From Cryptosporangium minutisporangium (GTDB lineage: Bacteria; Actinomycetota; Actinomycetes; Mycobacteriales; Cryptosporangiaceae), in the NCBI RefSeq assembly GCF_039536245.1, contig NZ_BAAAYN010000044.1, positions 1 to 64,000 on the forward strand: a DNA stretch of 64,000 nucleotides, read 5' to 3'. The notes under the pieces are model-generated. The model saw only the letters and a list, made by a program, of their open reading frames with translations. It made no database searches and was not told the DNA's origin. The first letter of the stretch is position 1. Each line of letters opens with the position of its first letter. The position numbers and the translations under genes are program-made. Of this stretch, positions 8,994-17,250 are shown piece after piece.

Positions 8994-10727
8994 TCAGACG
9001 GCTCCGGACCCGGTGAGCGACCGAACCTCGAGCTCGGCCCACTTCTCCCGGTCGCGTTCCTTCGAGAGGTACGTACCGATGATCGCGCAGGCGAAGCCGA
9101 CCGGGATCGAAACGAGACCCGGGTTCTCCAGCGGGAACCAGTGGAAGTCGACGTCGGCCGGGAAGAGCGACAGGCTCTTGCCGGTGACCGGGTTGACCCC
9201 CTTGCCGGAGACCACTGGCGAGAAGAACACCAGCACGACCGCGGCGATCAGACCGCCGTAGATGCCGGCCGTCGCCCCGGCGGTGTTGAACCGCTTCCAG
9301 AACAGCGAGAGCAGGATCGCCGGCAGGTTGGCCGAGGCCGCCACCGCGAACGCCAGCGCGACGAGGAACGCCACGTTGAGCTGCTGAGCGAAGATCGCGA
9401 GGACGATCGAGATCGCGCCGATCACGAACGCGGCGATCTTCGCGACGTTGACCTCCTGCCGCTCGTCGACCTGCCCACGTTTGATGACGTTGGCGTAGAA
9501 GTCGTGGGCGAGCGACGAGCTGGACGCCAGCGTCAGGCCGGCGACCACAGCGAGGATCGTGGCGAACGCGACCGCTGCGATGATCGCGAGGAGCACCGCG
9601 CCGCCGCCGTCACCCGCCAGATCCCGGCCGAGTTCCTCGGCCAGCTGTGGAGCGGCGGTGTTGCCGGCGGCGTCCTGGGCAGCGATCGCCTCGCCGCCGA
9701 CCAGTGCCGCCGCGCCGAAGCCGAGCGCGAGCGTCATCAGGTAGAAGGCACCGATCAGCGTGATCGCCCAGTTCACCGACGTCCGCGCGGCCCGGGCAGT
9801 GGGCACCGTGTAGAAGCGGATCAGGATGTGCGGCAGACCCGCGGTGCCCAGCACCAGGGCGAGGCCGAGGCTGATCAGGTCGAGCTTGCTGGTCAGCGTC
9901 TTTCCGGCGTCCCCGGCTGTCTCCACGCCGTAGCGCAACCCTGGTTCGAGGAACGCCGTACCCTTCCCGGATGCCTCGGCCGCCTCGCCCAACATCGTCG
10001 AGATGTTGAAGTTGAACTTGGCCAGCACCAGGACCGTCATCAGGGCGGCACCGGTCATCAACAGCGCAGCCTTGACGATCTGCACCCAGGTTGTGCCCTT
10101 CATGCCGCCGACCGTGACGTAGACGATCATCAGGGCGCCGACCAGGATGATCGTCACGACCTTGGCGGTGTCGGCAGTCATCCCGAGGAAGGTTTCCCCG
10201 GGTTTGATGCCGAGCAGCAGCGCAACCAGCGCGCCGGCGCCGACCATCTGCGCGAGCAGGTAGAAGATCGACACCACGATCGTGGAGAGCGACGCGGCCG
10301 TCCGGACCGGGCGCTGCCGCATCCGGAACGAGAGCACGTCGGCCATCGTGAAGCGGCCGGAGTTCCGCAGCGGCTCGGCTACCAGCAGCAGCGCGACCAG
10401 CCAGGCCACCAGGAAGCCGATCGAGTACAGGAAGCCGTCGTACCCGTAGAGCGCGATGATGCCGGCGATGCCGAGGAACGACGCCGCCGACATGTAGTCG
10501 CCGCCGATAGCCAGACCGTTCTGGAAGCCGGAGAAGCCGCGGCCACCCGCGTAGAAGTCGGTGGCGGTCTTGGTCTGCCTGCTCGCCCAGATCGTGATGC
10601 CGAGCGTCGCGGCCACGAACAGCAGGAACAGGACGATCGTCAGCGTGCGGGCACCGGAACTGGTGCCGCTGGCTTCCGCCGCGAGCGGCGCGATCGAATC
10701 AGCGGCCAGGATCGTGCCGGCGCTCAT
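8994..10727 (-). CDS. Cation/acetate symporter, SSS family (ActP/MctC-like)
   Basis: A 577-residue sodium:solute symporter with about 13 hydrophobic segments. It takes up short monocarboxylates such as acetate, propionate or pyruvate with a cation. Family features include DFYAGGRGFSGFQNGLAIGGDYMSAASFLGI near the N-terminus (conserved GGDYMSAASFLG), the WLVALLLVAEPLRNSGRFTMADVL segment, and GTAGLPHILIRFYTV in mid-protein. The start overlaps the stop of the DUF485 gene in an ATGA arrangement, so the two are translationally coupled as in E. coli yjcH-actP. A paralogous system with its own two-component regulator lies at 13008-17205. Confidence 0.92.
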   Translation of the reverse strand: MSAGTILAADSIAPLAAEASGTSSGARTLTIVLFLLFVAATLGITIWASRQTKTATDFYAGGRGFSGFQNGLAIGGDYMSAASFLGIAGIIALYGYDGFLYSIGFLVAWLVALLLVAEPLRNSGRFTMADVLSFRMRQRPVRTAASLSTIVVSIFYLLAQMVGAGALVALLLGIKPGETFLGMTADTAKVVTIILVGALMIVYVTVGGMKGTTWVQIVKAALLMTGAALMTVLVLAKFNFNISTMLGEAAEASGKGTAFLEPGLRYGVETAGDAGKTLTSKLDLISLGLALVLGTAGLPHILIRFYTVPTARAARTSVNWAITLIGAFYLMTLALGFGAAALVGGEAIAAQDAAGNTAAPQLAEELGRDLAGDGGGAVLLAIIAAVAFATILAVVAGLTLASSSSLAHDFYANVIKRGQVDERQEVNVAKIAAFVIGAISIVLAIFAQQLNVAFLVALAFAVAASANLPAILLSLFWKRFNTAGATAGIYGGLIAAVVLVFFSPVVSGKGVNPVTGKSLSLFPADVDFHWFPLENPGLVSIPVGFACAIIGTYLSKERDREKWAELEVRSLTGSGAV

Positions 10728-11083
10728 TTGGCCGCCTCTGCGTCGAGTTCGGCCTTGATCTTCTCGGCCATCGGGTCGAATCGACGTGCGGCGTACCGCG
10801 AGTAGAGCACCGCGATCAGGAACGTCGAGACGAACTGCAACAAGCCGAAGAAGAACGCGATGTTGAGGTTGCCAACGACCTTGGTGTCCATGAAGTCGCG
10901 CGCGTACGCGGAGAGCACGACGTAGAGCAGGTACCAGGTCAAGAACGCCGCGGTCATCGGGAAGATGAAGCGGCGCATCGTGCGACGTAGTTCGCCGAAT
11001 TCCGGACTGGCCTGCATCGCGAGCGCGCGCGCAGCGCGTTCGTCAGGGGCGTCGGCGTCCGTGGGATGGACATCGGTGGACAT
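10724..11083 (-). CDS. DUF485 membrane protein, partner of the symporter
   Basis: A 119-residue DUF485 (YjcH-type) protein with two membrane segments at about 41-62 and 75-94. It has the typical sequence SPEFGELRRTMRRFIFPMTAAFLTWYLLYVVLSAYARDFM (two halves) and NIAFFFGLLQF. It is always found next to acetate-type symporters and its exact role is not settled. The last base triplet overlaps the symporter start as ATGA, so expression is coupled. The upstream leader (about 11106-11168) contains an imperfect inverted repeat. Confidence 0.92.
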   Translation of the reverse strand: MSTDVHPTDADAPDERAARALAMQASPEFGELRRTMRRFIFPMTAAFLTWYLLYVVLSAYARDFMDTKVVGNLNIAFFFGLLQFVSTFLIAVLYSRYAARRFDPMAEKIKAELDAEAAK

Positions 11084-11316
11084 GCGGGCACCTCCCCGGT
11101 GGTTGAGTGAGAGTGGGTCAGCCGCCCGTGCGCACCATCCTGAACGGCACAGGTGGCTGAACGACTCTCATTGGGGTGCCCGCACGCTAAGCATCCTTGA
11201 CCGGTCCGGACGCAGTACTGGTCGCTCGCTGCGACGAGCGGTCGGGACTCGGCGCTCAGTGGCGTTGGTCACAGCGCCGGGCGGTAAGCCCGACGCTGCG
11301 ACTCGAGCGGCGAACG

Positions 11317-11877
11317 TCAGACGGGGAGCTTTTCCCGCGCGACTTTGGCCGCGTGCTCACTGGACTTCCGGGCGGATTTCGCCGCGTGCTCGGTCGTCTT
11401 CCGAGCGGACTTGGCGGCGTGCTCGGTCGCCTTGCGGGCGTCCTTCGCGGCGCGCCGGGCGCGCCAGGAGAGGCTCGGACGGCCCTCGGTGTCGACCGCG
11501 GCGAGCACCAGGCCGCCGAGCACGGCGAGGTTCTTCTCGAACTCGGCGCGCTGGCGGGCCTCGGTCTCGGGGGTCGCGTCGGCGGACTTGTGCGGCAGGA
11601 TGCCGCCCGCCGGGACCAGCGAGCCGGCCAGCAGCAGAGCGGAGAGCCGCGGAGCGCGTCCGGTGGCGAGCGCGATGCCCGCCACGATCTGGACGGCCGC
11701 GGTCGCCCGGACCACGGTGGTCGGGTCCTTGGGGATGGACGGGAATTGGTTGGAGACCCGCTCGACCAGGGGGCGGACCGCGTCCGCCGACTCGTCGGGG
11801 TTGCGGAGCGCCGCGTAGCCTCCACGGACGAACGTGTAGCCCAGCAGCGAGCGGGCAGCGAAGCGTACCGGTGTCAT
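11317..11877 (-). CDS. DoxX family membrane protein with basic C-terminal repeats
   Basis: A DoxX-like protein of 186 residues from the chosen ATG; a TTG seven codons upstream is possible. The N-terminal part (VRFAARSLLGYTFVRGGYAALRNP) and the segment GIALATGRAPRLSALLLAGSLVPAGG fit the four-helix DoxX family, which is linked to thiol and redox processes. The last 50 residues are unusual: a hydrophilic tail with 11-residue repeats of the type KSARKTTEHAA repeated about four times, likely an amphipathic helix. Neighbours do not point to a pathway. It is transcribed alone. Confidence 0.82.
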   Translation of the reverse strand: MTPVRFAARSLLGYTFVRGGYAALRNPDESADAVRPLVERVSNQFPSIPKDPTTVVRATAAVQIVAGIALATGRAPRLSALLLAGSLVPAGGILPHKSADATPETEARQRAEFEKNLAVLGGLVLAAVDTEGRPSLSWRARRAAKDARKATEHAAKSARKTTEHAAKSARKSSEHAAKVAREKLPV

Positions 11878-12052
11878 CTCCGAATGATGCCCGCCCAATA
11901 AGCATTCAAAGCGCCGCCAGGCGCGTGCTTTGTTCTGACTGTGGAGCCCGCTGAGAGCGGGGCTGGCAGTCGAGCGCGAGGCCGCCTCGACCTTAGTGTG
12001 GCCTCAAGGCCTCGCACTCGCCTGTCAGCGTCGTTCTCAGCGGGCCGCCCAA

Positions 12053-12850
12053 CTAGCGGGCCGTGCAGACGAATAGGCCGGTGTCTGTGGTTAGGCGGAA
12101 GGCGCCGTCGCGGTCGATGACGGCGTCGACCTCGGCGCGGATCTCTTCGGCGTGCTCTTCCGAGAGCTGCGTACCGCACACCGCGGTCAGCAGCCCCATC
12201 ACCGCTTCCGGGTCGAGCAGCCGGAAGCCGTCGGAGAAGCGCTCCAGGCGAACCCCGGAGAATCGGTCGGCCAGCACGAGCGCACCGTTGCCGAGGTGGA
12301 ACCGCGGTACCTCCAGCGGGCGCCAGCCCTCGACCCGCCCGGCGAGCAGACGATCGAGCTCGATCAGGTGCGTGGGGCCGTCGGCGGCGAGCACGATCGA
12401 GCCGCCCGGCCGCAGCACCCGGTCGAACTCCTCTAGCGCCGGTGCCGGGTCGTCGAGCACCTCGAGCAGGTGGTTGGCCACGACCGTGTCGAACGCCGAG
12501 TCACCGAGCGGCAGGTCGGCGAACTCGCCCTGGGTGACGGTGACCTGCGGGGCGCCGTCGACCGCATTGCGCAGTTCGGTCACGACGTCCGGCGAGATGT
12601 CGGTCAGCCAGACCCACCACGCCATCGGTAGCCGGTCGTAGTTGTAGGTCCAGAGCAGACCGGCGCCGGCCCCGACCTCCAGCACCGCCGCGACGTCCGG
12701 CGTGTGGGCGAGGATGCGGTCGAAGAGCCAGCCGTACCACGGCAGCCCGGCCGTCACAGGGTCGTGGTGCGCGCGCATACCGGCGGACAGGTGGGACCGG
12801 CCGGTGCGCCGCACGGATCCACCCTGGGTGGCATCGCGGAAACGGTGCAT
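12053..12850 (-). CDS. Class I SAM-dependent methyltransferase
   Basis: A methyltransferase of about 265 residues. The SAM-binding motif I is VLEVGAGAGLLWTYNY. Motif II-like LTDISPDVV, then GEFADLPLGDSAFDTVVANHLLEVLDDP and EEFDRVLRPGGSIVLAADG follow, typical of methyltransferase domain 11/25. I chose the ATG at 12850 (MHRFRD) because GGAGAGGACGGGACA precedes it; an upstream ATG at 12940 would add 30 poorly conserved residues. The substrate is unknown. The gene is monocistronic, with the symporter operon downstream on the same strand after about 950 bases of its own product's neighbour. Confidence 0.85.
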   Translation of the reverse strand: MHRFRDATQGGSVRRTGRSHLSAGMRAHHDPVTAGLPWYGWLFDRILAHTPDVAAVLEVGAGAGLLWTYNYDRLPMAWWVWLTDISPDVVTELRNAVDGAPQVTVTQGEFADLPLGDSAFDTVVANHLLEVLDDPAPALEEFDRVLRPGGSIVLAADGPTHLIELDRLLAGRVEGWRPLEVPRFHLGNGALVLADRFSGVRLERFSDGFRLLDPEAVMGLLTAVCGTQLSEEHAEEIRAEVDAVIDRDGAFRLTTDTGLFVCTAR

Positions 12851-13007
12851 TGTCCCGTCCTCTCCGGGTCGCGCGCTCGCCACGACTTGTGAATGCCTCG
12901 GGTATAGCGTCTGTTTACTGCCGTTCGGAAGAGGTTCCACCGTACTGAGACCCCTATTTTGGGGCCGCGCCGGGCAGCGCTTACATCGAACACCCAGATA
13001 TCGACTC

Positions 13008-14723
13008 TCAGTGACGAAGCGACTCGGGAGCGTGCAGACGGAGCATCGTCGCGCCGACGTCGTGCGGAATGCGACGACGCGTCAGCATCGAGACGACCAC
13101 CATCACTGCGAACGCTAACGGCACGGTCCAAGCCGCGGGTTGCGCGACCAGCGCGGCCGGCCAGCCGGTGAGGGCGGGGCCGGCGACCGCCAGCAGCACC
13201 GCCACCGCGGCGGCACCTCCCCCCACCAGCAGCCCGGCGGCCGCACCGACGTCGGTCAGGCCGCGCCACCAGATGCCGAGCACCAGCAGCGGGCAGAAAC
13301 TCGACGCAGCGACGGCGAAGGCGAGCCCGACCACCTGCGAGACGTCCAGGCCGTGCAGTTGCAGCGCGAGCACGGTCGGCACCGCACCGGCCAGCACCGC
13401 CGCCCATCGGAACCCGGTCACCGAATCGGTGCCCCGGCCGACGTCGCCGGTCCCGAGCACATCGGTCGCGAGCACACCGGCGACCGAGACGAGGAGCCCG
13501 GACGCGGTGGACAGGAAGGCCGCGAACGCGCCGGCCGCGACCAGGCCACCCACCAGCGCTGCGGCGAAGCCGTCGAGCATCGCGGCGGGCAGCACGAGCA
13601 CGACCGCGTCGGTGTTGCCGGTCATGAACAGTTCGGGCGTGTAGACCCGGCCGAGCGCTCCGTAGAGCGCGGGGAACAGGTAGAACGCGCCGAGCAGGCC
13701 GAGCACGACCAGCGTGGTGCGGCGGGCCGCGGCGCCGTCGGGGTTGGTGTAGAAGCGCACGAGGACGTGGGGCAGCCCCATCGTCCCGAGGAACGTGGCG
13801 AGGATCAGCGAGTAGATCCCGAACAGCGCGGTCTCGCCGGTGGTCGACGGGGTGAGCCAGGCGCTGCCGTCCCGGGTCGCCAACCCCACCATGTGCGGGA
13901 CCTCGGCTCCGGCGGGGAACGTGACGGTTCCGGGTCCGAGCTCGTGCTCGCCCACCGACAGGGTGGCCGGGCCGTCGAGTCCGACGCCGTCGAGCCGACC
14001 GTCGACCTGTACCGACACCGGCTCTGCGACCTCGACCCGAACCGGTGTGCGGACGTCGACCTCGGTGGCCGCACGGAACTCCGGCGCGGTCGGCGGCGCC
14101 AGCGCGGAGCGCTGATCGGCCTGCCACGCCAGCAGCAGGACCGCGACCGGGAAGGCGATCGCGGTCAGCTTCAACCAGTACTGGAACGCCTGGACGAACG
14201 TGATCGAGCGCATGCCGCCGCCGGCGACGTTCGCGGTGACCACGATCGCCACCCCGACCGCGCCCACCCAGTAGGGCGCGCCGGTCACGGTGCCGAGCGT
14301 CAGGCCGGCGCCTTGGAGCTGGGGAACCAGGTAGAACCAGCCGATGAAGACGACGAACGCCGTCGTCAGCGACCGGAGGCGGGGCGAGGCCAGCCGCGCT
14401 TCGGCGAAGTCCGGCAGCGTGTAGGCACCGGACCGGCGCAGCGGAGCGGCGACGAACAGCAGGAGCGCGAGGTAACCGGCGGCGAAGCCGACCGGGTACC
14501 AGAGCATGTCGACGCCGTTCTTCATCACCAGACCGGCGATGCCGAGGAAGCTGGCGGCCGAGAGGTACTCCCCGCTGATCGCTGCCGCGTTCCACGTCGG
14601 GCTCACCGCCCGGCTGGCGACCAGGAAGTCGCTCGTGGTCCGGGCCAGCCGGACGCCGTAGAGGCCGAGGGAGATCGTCGCCAGCGTCACTGCGACGACG
14701 GCGACCAACCCCGTCGGGTTCAC
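13008..14723 (-). CDS. SSS-family carboxylate symporter, paralogue of the ActP-like protein
   Basis: A 571-residue sodium:solute symporter. It keeps the family landmarks AAISGEYLSAASFLGIAGLVM, APLRRSGAYTLPDFAEARL and GTMGLPHVLVRFYTN. Unlike the first paralogue it carries a large hydrophilic insertion of about 80 residues (about 205-285, rich in acidic residues and beta-prone repeats) between membrane segments. It is the last gene of an operon with a LytS-like kinase, a LytTR regulator and a small membrane protein; the gap to the gene before it is 7 bases. Such kinase-LytTR pairs control pyruvate or other carboxylate carriers in other bacteria, so the substrate is probably a small carboxylate. 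Confidence 0.9.
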   Translation of the reverse strand: MNPTGLVAVVAVTLATISLGLYGVRLARTTSDFLVASRAVSPTWNAAAISGEYLSAASFLGIAGLVMKNGVDMLWYPVGFAAGYLALLLFVAAPLRRSGAYTLPDFAEARLASPRLRSLTTAFVVFIGWFYLVPQLQGAGLTLGTVTGAPYWVGAVGVAIVVTANVAGGGMRSITFVQAFQYWLKLTAIAFPVAVLLLAWQADQRSALAPPTAPEFRAATEVDVRTPVRVEVAEPVSVQVDGRLDGVGLDGPATLSVGEHELGPGTVTFPAGAEVPHMVGLATRDGSAWLTPSTTGETALFGIYSLILATFLGTMGLPHVLVRFYTNPDGAAARRTTLVVLGLLGAFYLFPALYGALGRVYTPELFMTGNTDAVVLVLPAAMLDGFAAALVGGLVAAGAFAAFLSTASGLLVSVAGVLATDVLGTGDVGRGTDSVTGFRWAAVLAGAVPTVLALQLHGLDVSQVVGLAFAVAASSFCPLLVLGIWWRGLTDVGAAAGLLVGGGAAAVAVLLAVAGPALTGWPAALVAQPAAWTVPLAFAVMVVVSMLTRRRIPHDVGATMLRLHAPESLRH

Positions 14724-14730
14724 CGGGCGG

Positions 14731-15117
14731 TCACGAGCGCTCGACCAGCTCGACGAAGTCCCGCTCGTTGCGCTCGGCGCCCCTGGTGTAGATCCAGCCG
14801 GCGACGACGAACAGCGGGTAAGCGGCGACGCCGAGCAGCAGCCACGGTAACCGGATCCCGAACACGGTCACCTCGGCCAGCCCCGGGAAGAGCGCGAAAA
14901 GCAGGGGGAGGGAGCCCACCGACAGAGCGACCAGCGCCGCCATCCGCACGGCGAGGCCCAACTGCGCCCGGACCAGCCCGCGGACGAGAACTTCACCGAC
15001 GCCGGTCTGCTGGTCGAGCTCGGCCCTCACCGGCGGCGTCGGCCGGGCCTGCGGCATCTCGCCGAGGACGACCCGGACGCGTTGCGGGCGGGTCGTCGCA
15101 TCGGTGTCGTCCATCAC
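14731..15117 (-). CDS. Small two-TM protein, DUF485-like partner of the symporter
   Basis: A 128-residue protein with two membrane segments at about residues 58-78 and 86-108. It lies between the LytTR regulator and the symporter, exactly where DUF485 lies in acetate-symporter operons, and has a comparable topology. The sequence itself (RAQLGLAVRMAALVALS, WIYTRGAERNERDFVELVERS) is divergent. I infer it is the functional counterpart of DUF485 and helps the symporter. The start ATG follows the regulator stop by 25 bases. Nothing suggests an enzyme. Confidence 0.8.
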   Translation of the reverse strand: MMDDTDATTRPQRVRVVLGEMPQARPTPPVRAELDQQTGVGEVLVRGLVRAQLGLAVRMAALVALSVGSLPLLFALFPGLAEVTVFGIRLPWLLLGVAAYPLFVVAGWIYTRGAERNERDFVELVERS

Positions 15118-15142
15118 ACCTCCCGGGCGCAGGCTAGTGAAC

Positions 15143-15907
15143 TTAGCGCCAGCCGGTCTTGGCCGCGCGCACCAGACGGTCCTTCAGTTCCCGGGTATGC
15201 CGTCGACTCACCGGCAACTCCTGCCCGTCGACCACGACGACGTAACCACTGGAGCCCAGCCGCAGCTCGCCGATCACCCGCAGAGCGACCAGGTAGGAGC
15301 GGTGGATCCGGACGAAGCCGGCATCGGCCCAGCGCTCGGCGAGCAGCGAGAGCGGCACCCGCACCAGATGGTTGCCGTCGGCGGTGTGCAGCCGGGCGTA
15401 GTCACCGTGCGCCTCCACCCACCGCACGGACGACCGCGGGAGCATCCGCGTCGTCCCGGCGAGCTCCACCGGGATGACGTCGTCGAGGACCGGCTCCGGG
15501 CTGGGCCGGGTGCCCGCGGTGACGGCTCGGGCCCGTGCAGCCCGCCGGACGGCTTCGGCCAGTCGGTCGGCGCGCACCGGCTTGAGCAGGTAGTCGGCGG
15601 CGCCCAAGTCGAACGCGTCGACGGCTCGGTCGTCGTGCGCGGTGACGAACACGACCACCGGCGGCGAGGCGAATCGGCCCAGCACCCGGGCCAGCTCCAT
15701 CCCGTCCAGCCCCGGCATCCGGATGTCGAGGAACACGACGTCGACTCCGCGGTCGCGCAGGCAACGCAGCGCCTCAGTGGTGTCCCCGGCCGTGACGACC
15801 TCGGCGACGCCGGCGTCACCGCGGAGCAGGTAAGCCAGCTCGTCGAGCTGTAACGGCTCGTCGTCGACCGCCAAAACCCGCAATCCCGGCGCTTTCACGA
15901 TGCCCAT
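15143..15907 (-). CDS. LytTR-family response regulator
   Basis: A 254-residue regulator. The receiver domain (about 9-125) has acidic residues VDDEP, the phosphoacceptor in VVFLDIRMPG, the Thr of FVTAH and the Lys of YLLKPV. The LytTR DNA-binding domain (about 150-250) shows RWVEAHGDYARLHT, FVRIHRSYLVAL and ELPVSRRHTRELKD. It is the cognate regulator of the kinase encoded just upstream. The kinase stop codon overlaps the regulator start region; GTG at 15898 would give a GTGA overlap and ATG at 15907 a 13-base overlap. Expected targets are the symporter operon and itself. Confidence 0.93.
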   Translation of the reverse strand: MGIVKAPGLRVLAVDDEPLQLDELAYLLRGDAGVAEVVTAGDTTEALRCLRDRGVDVVFLDIRMPGLDGMELARVLGRFASPPVVVFVTAHDDRAVDAFDLGAADYLLKPVRADRLAEAVRRAARARAVTAGTRPSPEPVLDDVIPVELAGTTRMLPRSSVRWVEAHGDYARLHTADGNHLVRVPLSLLAERWADAGFVRIHRSYLVALRVIGELRLGSSGYVVVVDGQELPVSRRHTRELKDRLVRAAKTGWR

Positions 15908-17205
15908 CCGCTCACCACCCGGACTCCAGGTTGGAATTTCGGTACTCGCATGCTCACCTTGGTACCGGCGCCCGGCGCCGTCTCGACGACCAAGCCGCAC
16001 CCCGGTCCGAAGACCGAGCGCAGCCGATCGTCCACGTTGGTCAATCCGACGTGCGCGCTGCGGGTCTCGCCGCGCCCTCCGCCTGCCGGCCGACGCAGCT
16101 GGTCCGGGTCCATCCCCACCCCGTCGTCCTCGACGCTGATCAGACACTCCGAGCCGGCGTCCGACGCGATGATGCTGACCGTGCCGGTGCCTGCCTTCCC
16201 CGCCAGGCCGTGCCGCACCGCGTTCTCGACGAGCGGCTGCAGGCACAGGTACGGAACGACGACCGGCAGCACCTCTGGCGCGACCTGGAGCCGCACTTGG
16301 AGCCGGTCCCCGAAGCGAGCCCGCTCGATCAGCAGGTAGCGGTCGATCGAACGGAGCTCCTCGGCCAGCGTCGTGTACTCGCCGTGCGCCCGGACGCTGT
16401 ACCGCACGAACTCCGCGAACTCCTCGATCAGCTCGCGGGCGCGCTCCGGATCGGTTCGTACCAGCGCCGAGATCGCGGAGAGCGCGTTGTAGATGAAGTG
16501 CGGGCTGATCTGGGCCCTCAGCGCCCGGAGCTGGGCCTCGGCCAGCCGTTCCCGGGAGACGTCCAGTTCGGCGAACGCGAGCTGCGCGGACACCCACTCG
16601 GCGGTCTCCACGGCGGCCCGGACCAGCCCCGGTACCGGGTCGGTGTCGACGATCGCGACCAGCGCGCCGACCATTTCCTCCCCGGTCGAGAGCGGCACCA
16701 CCACCGCACCGCGTACCGGGCATTCGAGCAGGTCGCAGGGCAGGTCGTCGGCGCGCAGCGCGATCACACGTCCGGTGCCCTCGTGCAGACCCTCCGGCCG
16801 GGAGTCCGCGAGCGCCGCCAGCACCGCGGGCGCGTGGTGTTCACCAGGGCCTTCCCAGGCCAGCACGCGGTCCGGGGCGACGAGCCCGAGCGCCGGACCA
16901 CCGAGCAGCTGGTGGAGTGGCCGGATCGCCTTGGCCGCGGTGGTCTCGGTCAGACCGGACCGCAGCGGCGGAGCGGCCAGGCTCGCCACGTGCAGCACCT
17001 GGTAGGTGGCGCGCTGGGTCGGGGTGGCGATCACCCGTCGCTTCCGCGACCGTAGGACCACGGCGACCGCGAGCAGCACCGCGCCGAGAACGACCGCGGC
17101 CACGGTGGCCGCGGTCGGCGACGCCGGCAACAAGTCCTGAGCGGAGACCAGTTGCCCCTCCGCGGCGGACGCCAGACCGGCCGGCACAGGAGCCACACTG
17201 CTCAT
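15895..17205 (-). CDS. LytS-type sensor histidine kinase
   Basis: A 436-residue kinase of the His_kinase/LytS-YpdA class. It has one N-terminal membrane segment (about 33-53), a GAF-like region (about 75-215), then the phosphoacceptor motif QISPHFIYNALSAISALV with the conserved His-Phe-Asn, and an ATPase domain with LVENAVRHG, SVEDDGVGM and HVGLTNVDDRL. Being first in the operon it likely controls the downstream carriers together with the LytTR regulator. A cytosolic GAF-like domain suggests that it senses an intracellular compound or that the ligand acts near the membrane. The signal is unknown; acetate or pyruvate is a reasonable inference from context. Confidence 0.92.
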   Translation of the reverse strand: MSSVAPVPAGLASAAEGQLVSAQDLLPASPTAATVAAVVLGAVLLAVAVVLRSRKRRVIATPTQRATYQVLHVASLAAPPLRSGLTETTAAKAIRPLHQLLGGPALGLVAPDRVLAWEGPGEHHAPAVLAALADSRPEGLHEGTGRVIALRADDLPCDLLECPVRGAVVVPLSTGEEMVGALVAIVDTDPVPGLVRAAVETAEWVSAQLAFAELDVSRERLAEAQLRALRAQISPHFIYNALSAISALVRTDPERARELIEEFAEFVRYSVRAHGEYTTLAEELRSIDRYLLIERARFGDRLQVRLQVAPEVLPVVVPYLCLQPLVENAVRHGLAGKAGTGTVSIIASDAGSECLISVEDDGVGMDPDQLRRPAGGGRGETRSAHVGLTNVDDRLRSVFGPGCGLVVETAPGAGTKVSMRVPKFQPGVRVVSGWAS

Positions 17206-17250
17206 CCGCCCATGATGGGGCTTGGTACTTCAACGACGCGAGCGGAACGC

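Noticed and set aside
11106-11168. Inverted repeat upstream of DUF485
   Set aside because: Only about 13 of 15 positions pair and it lies in the leader; not listed as a terminator or riboswitch.
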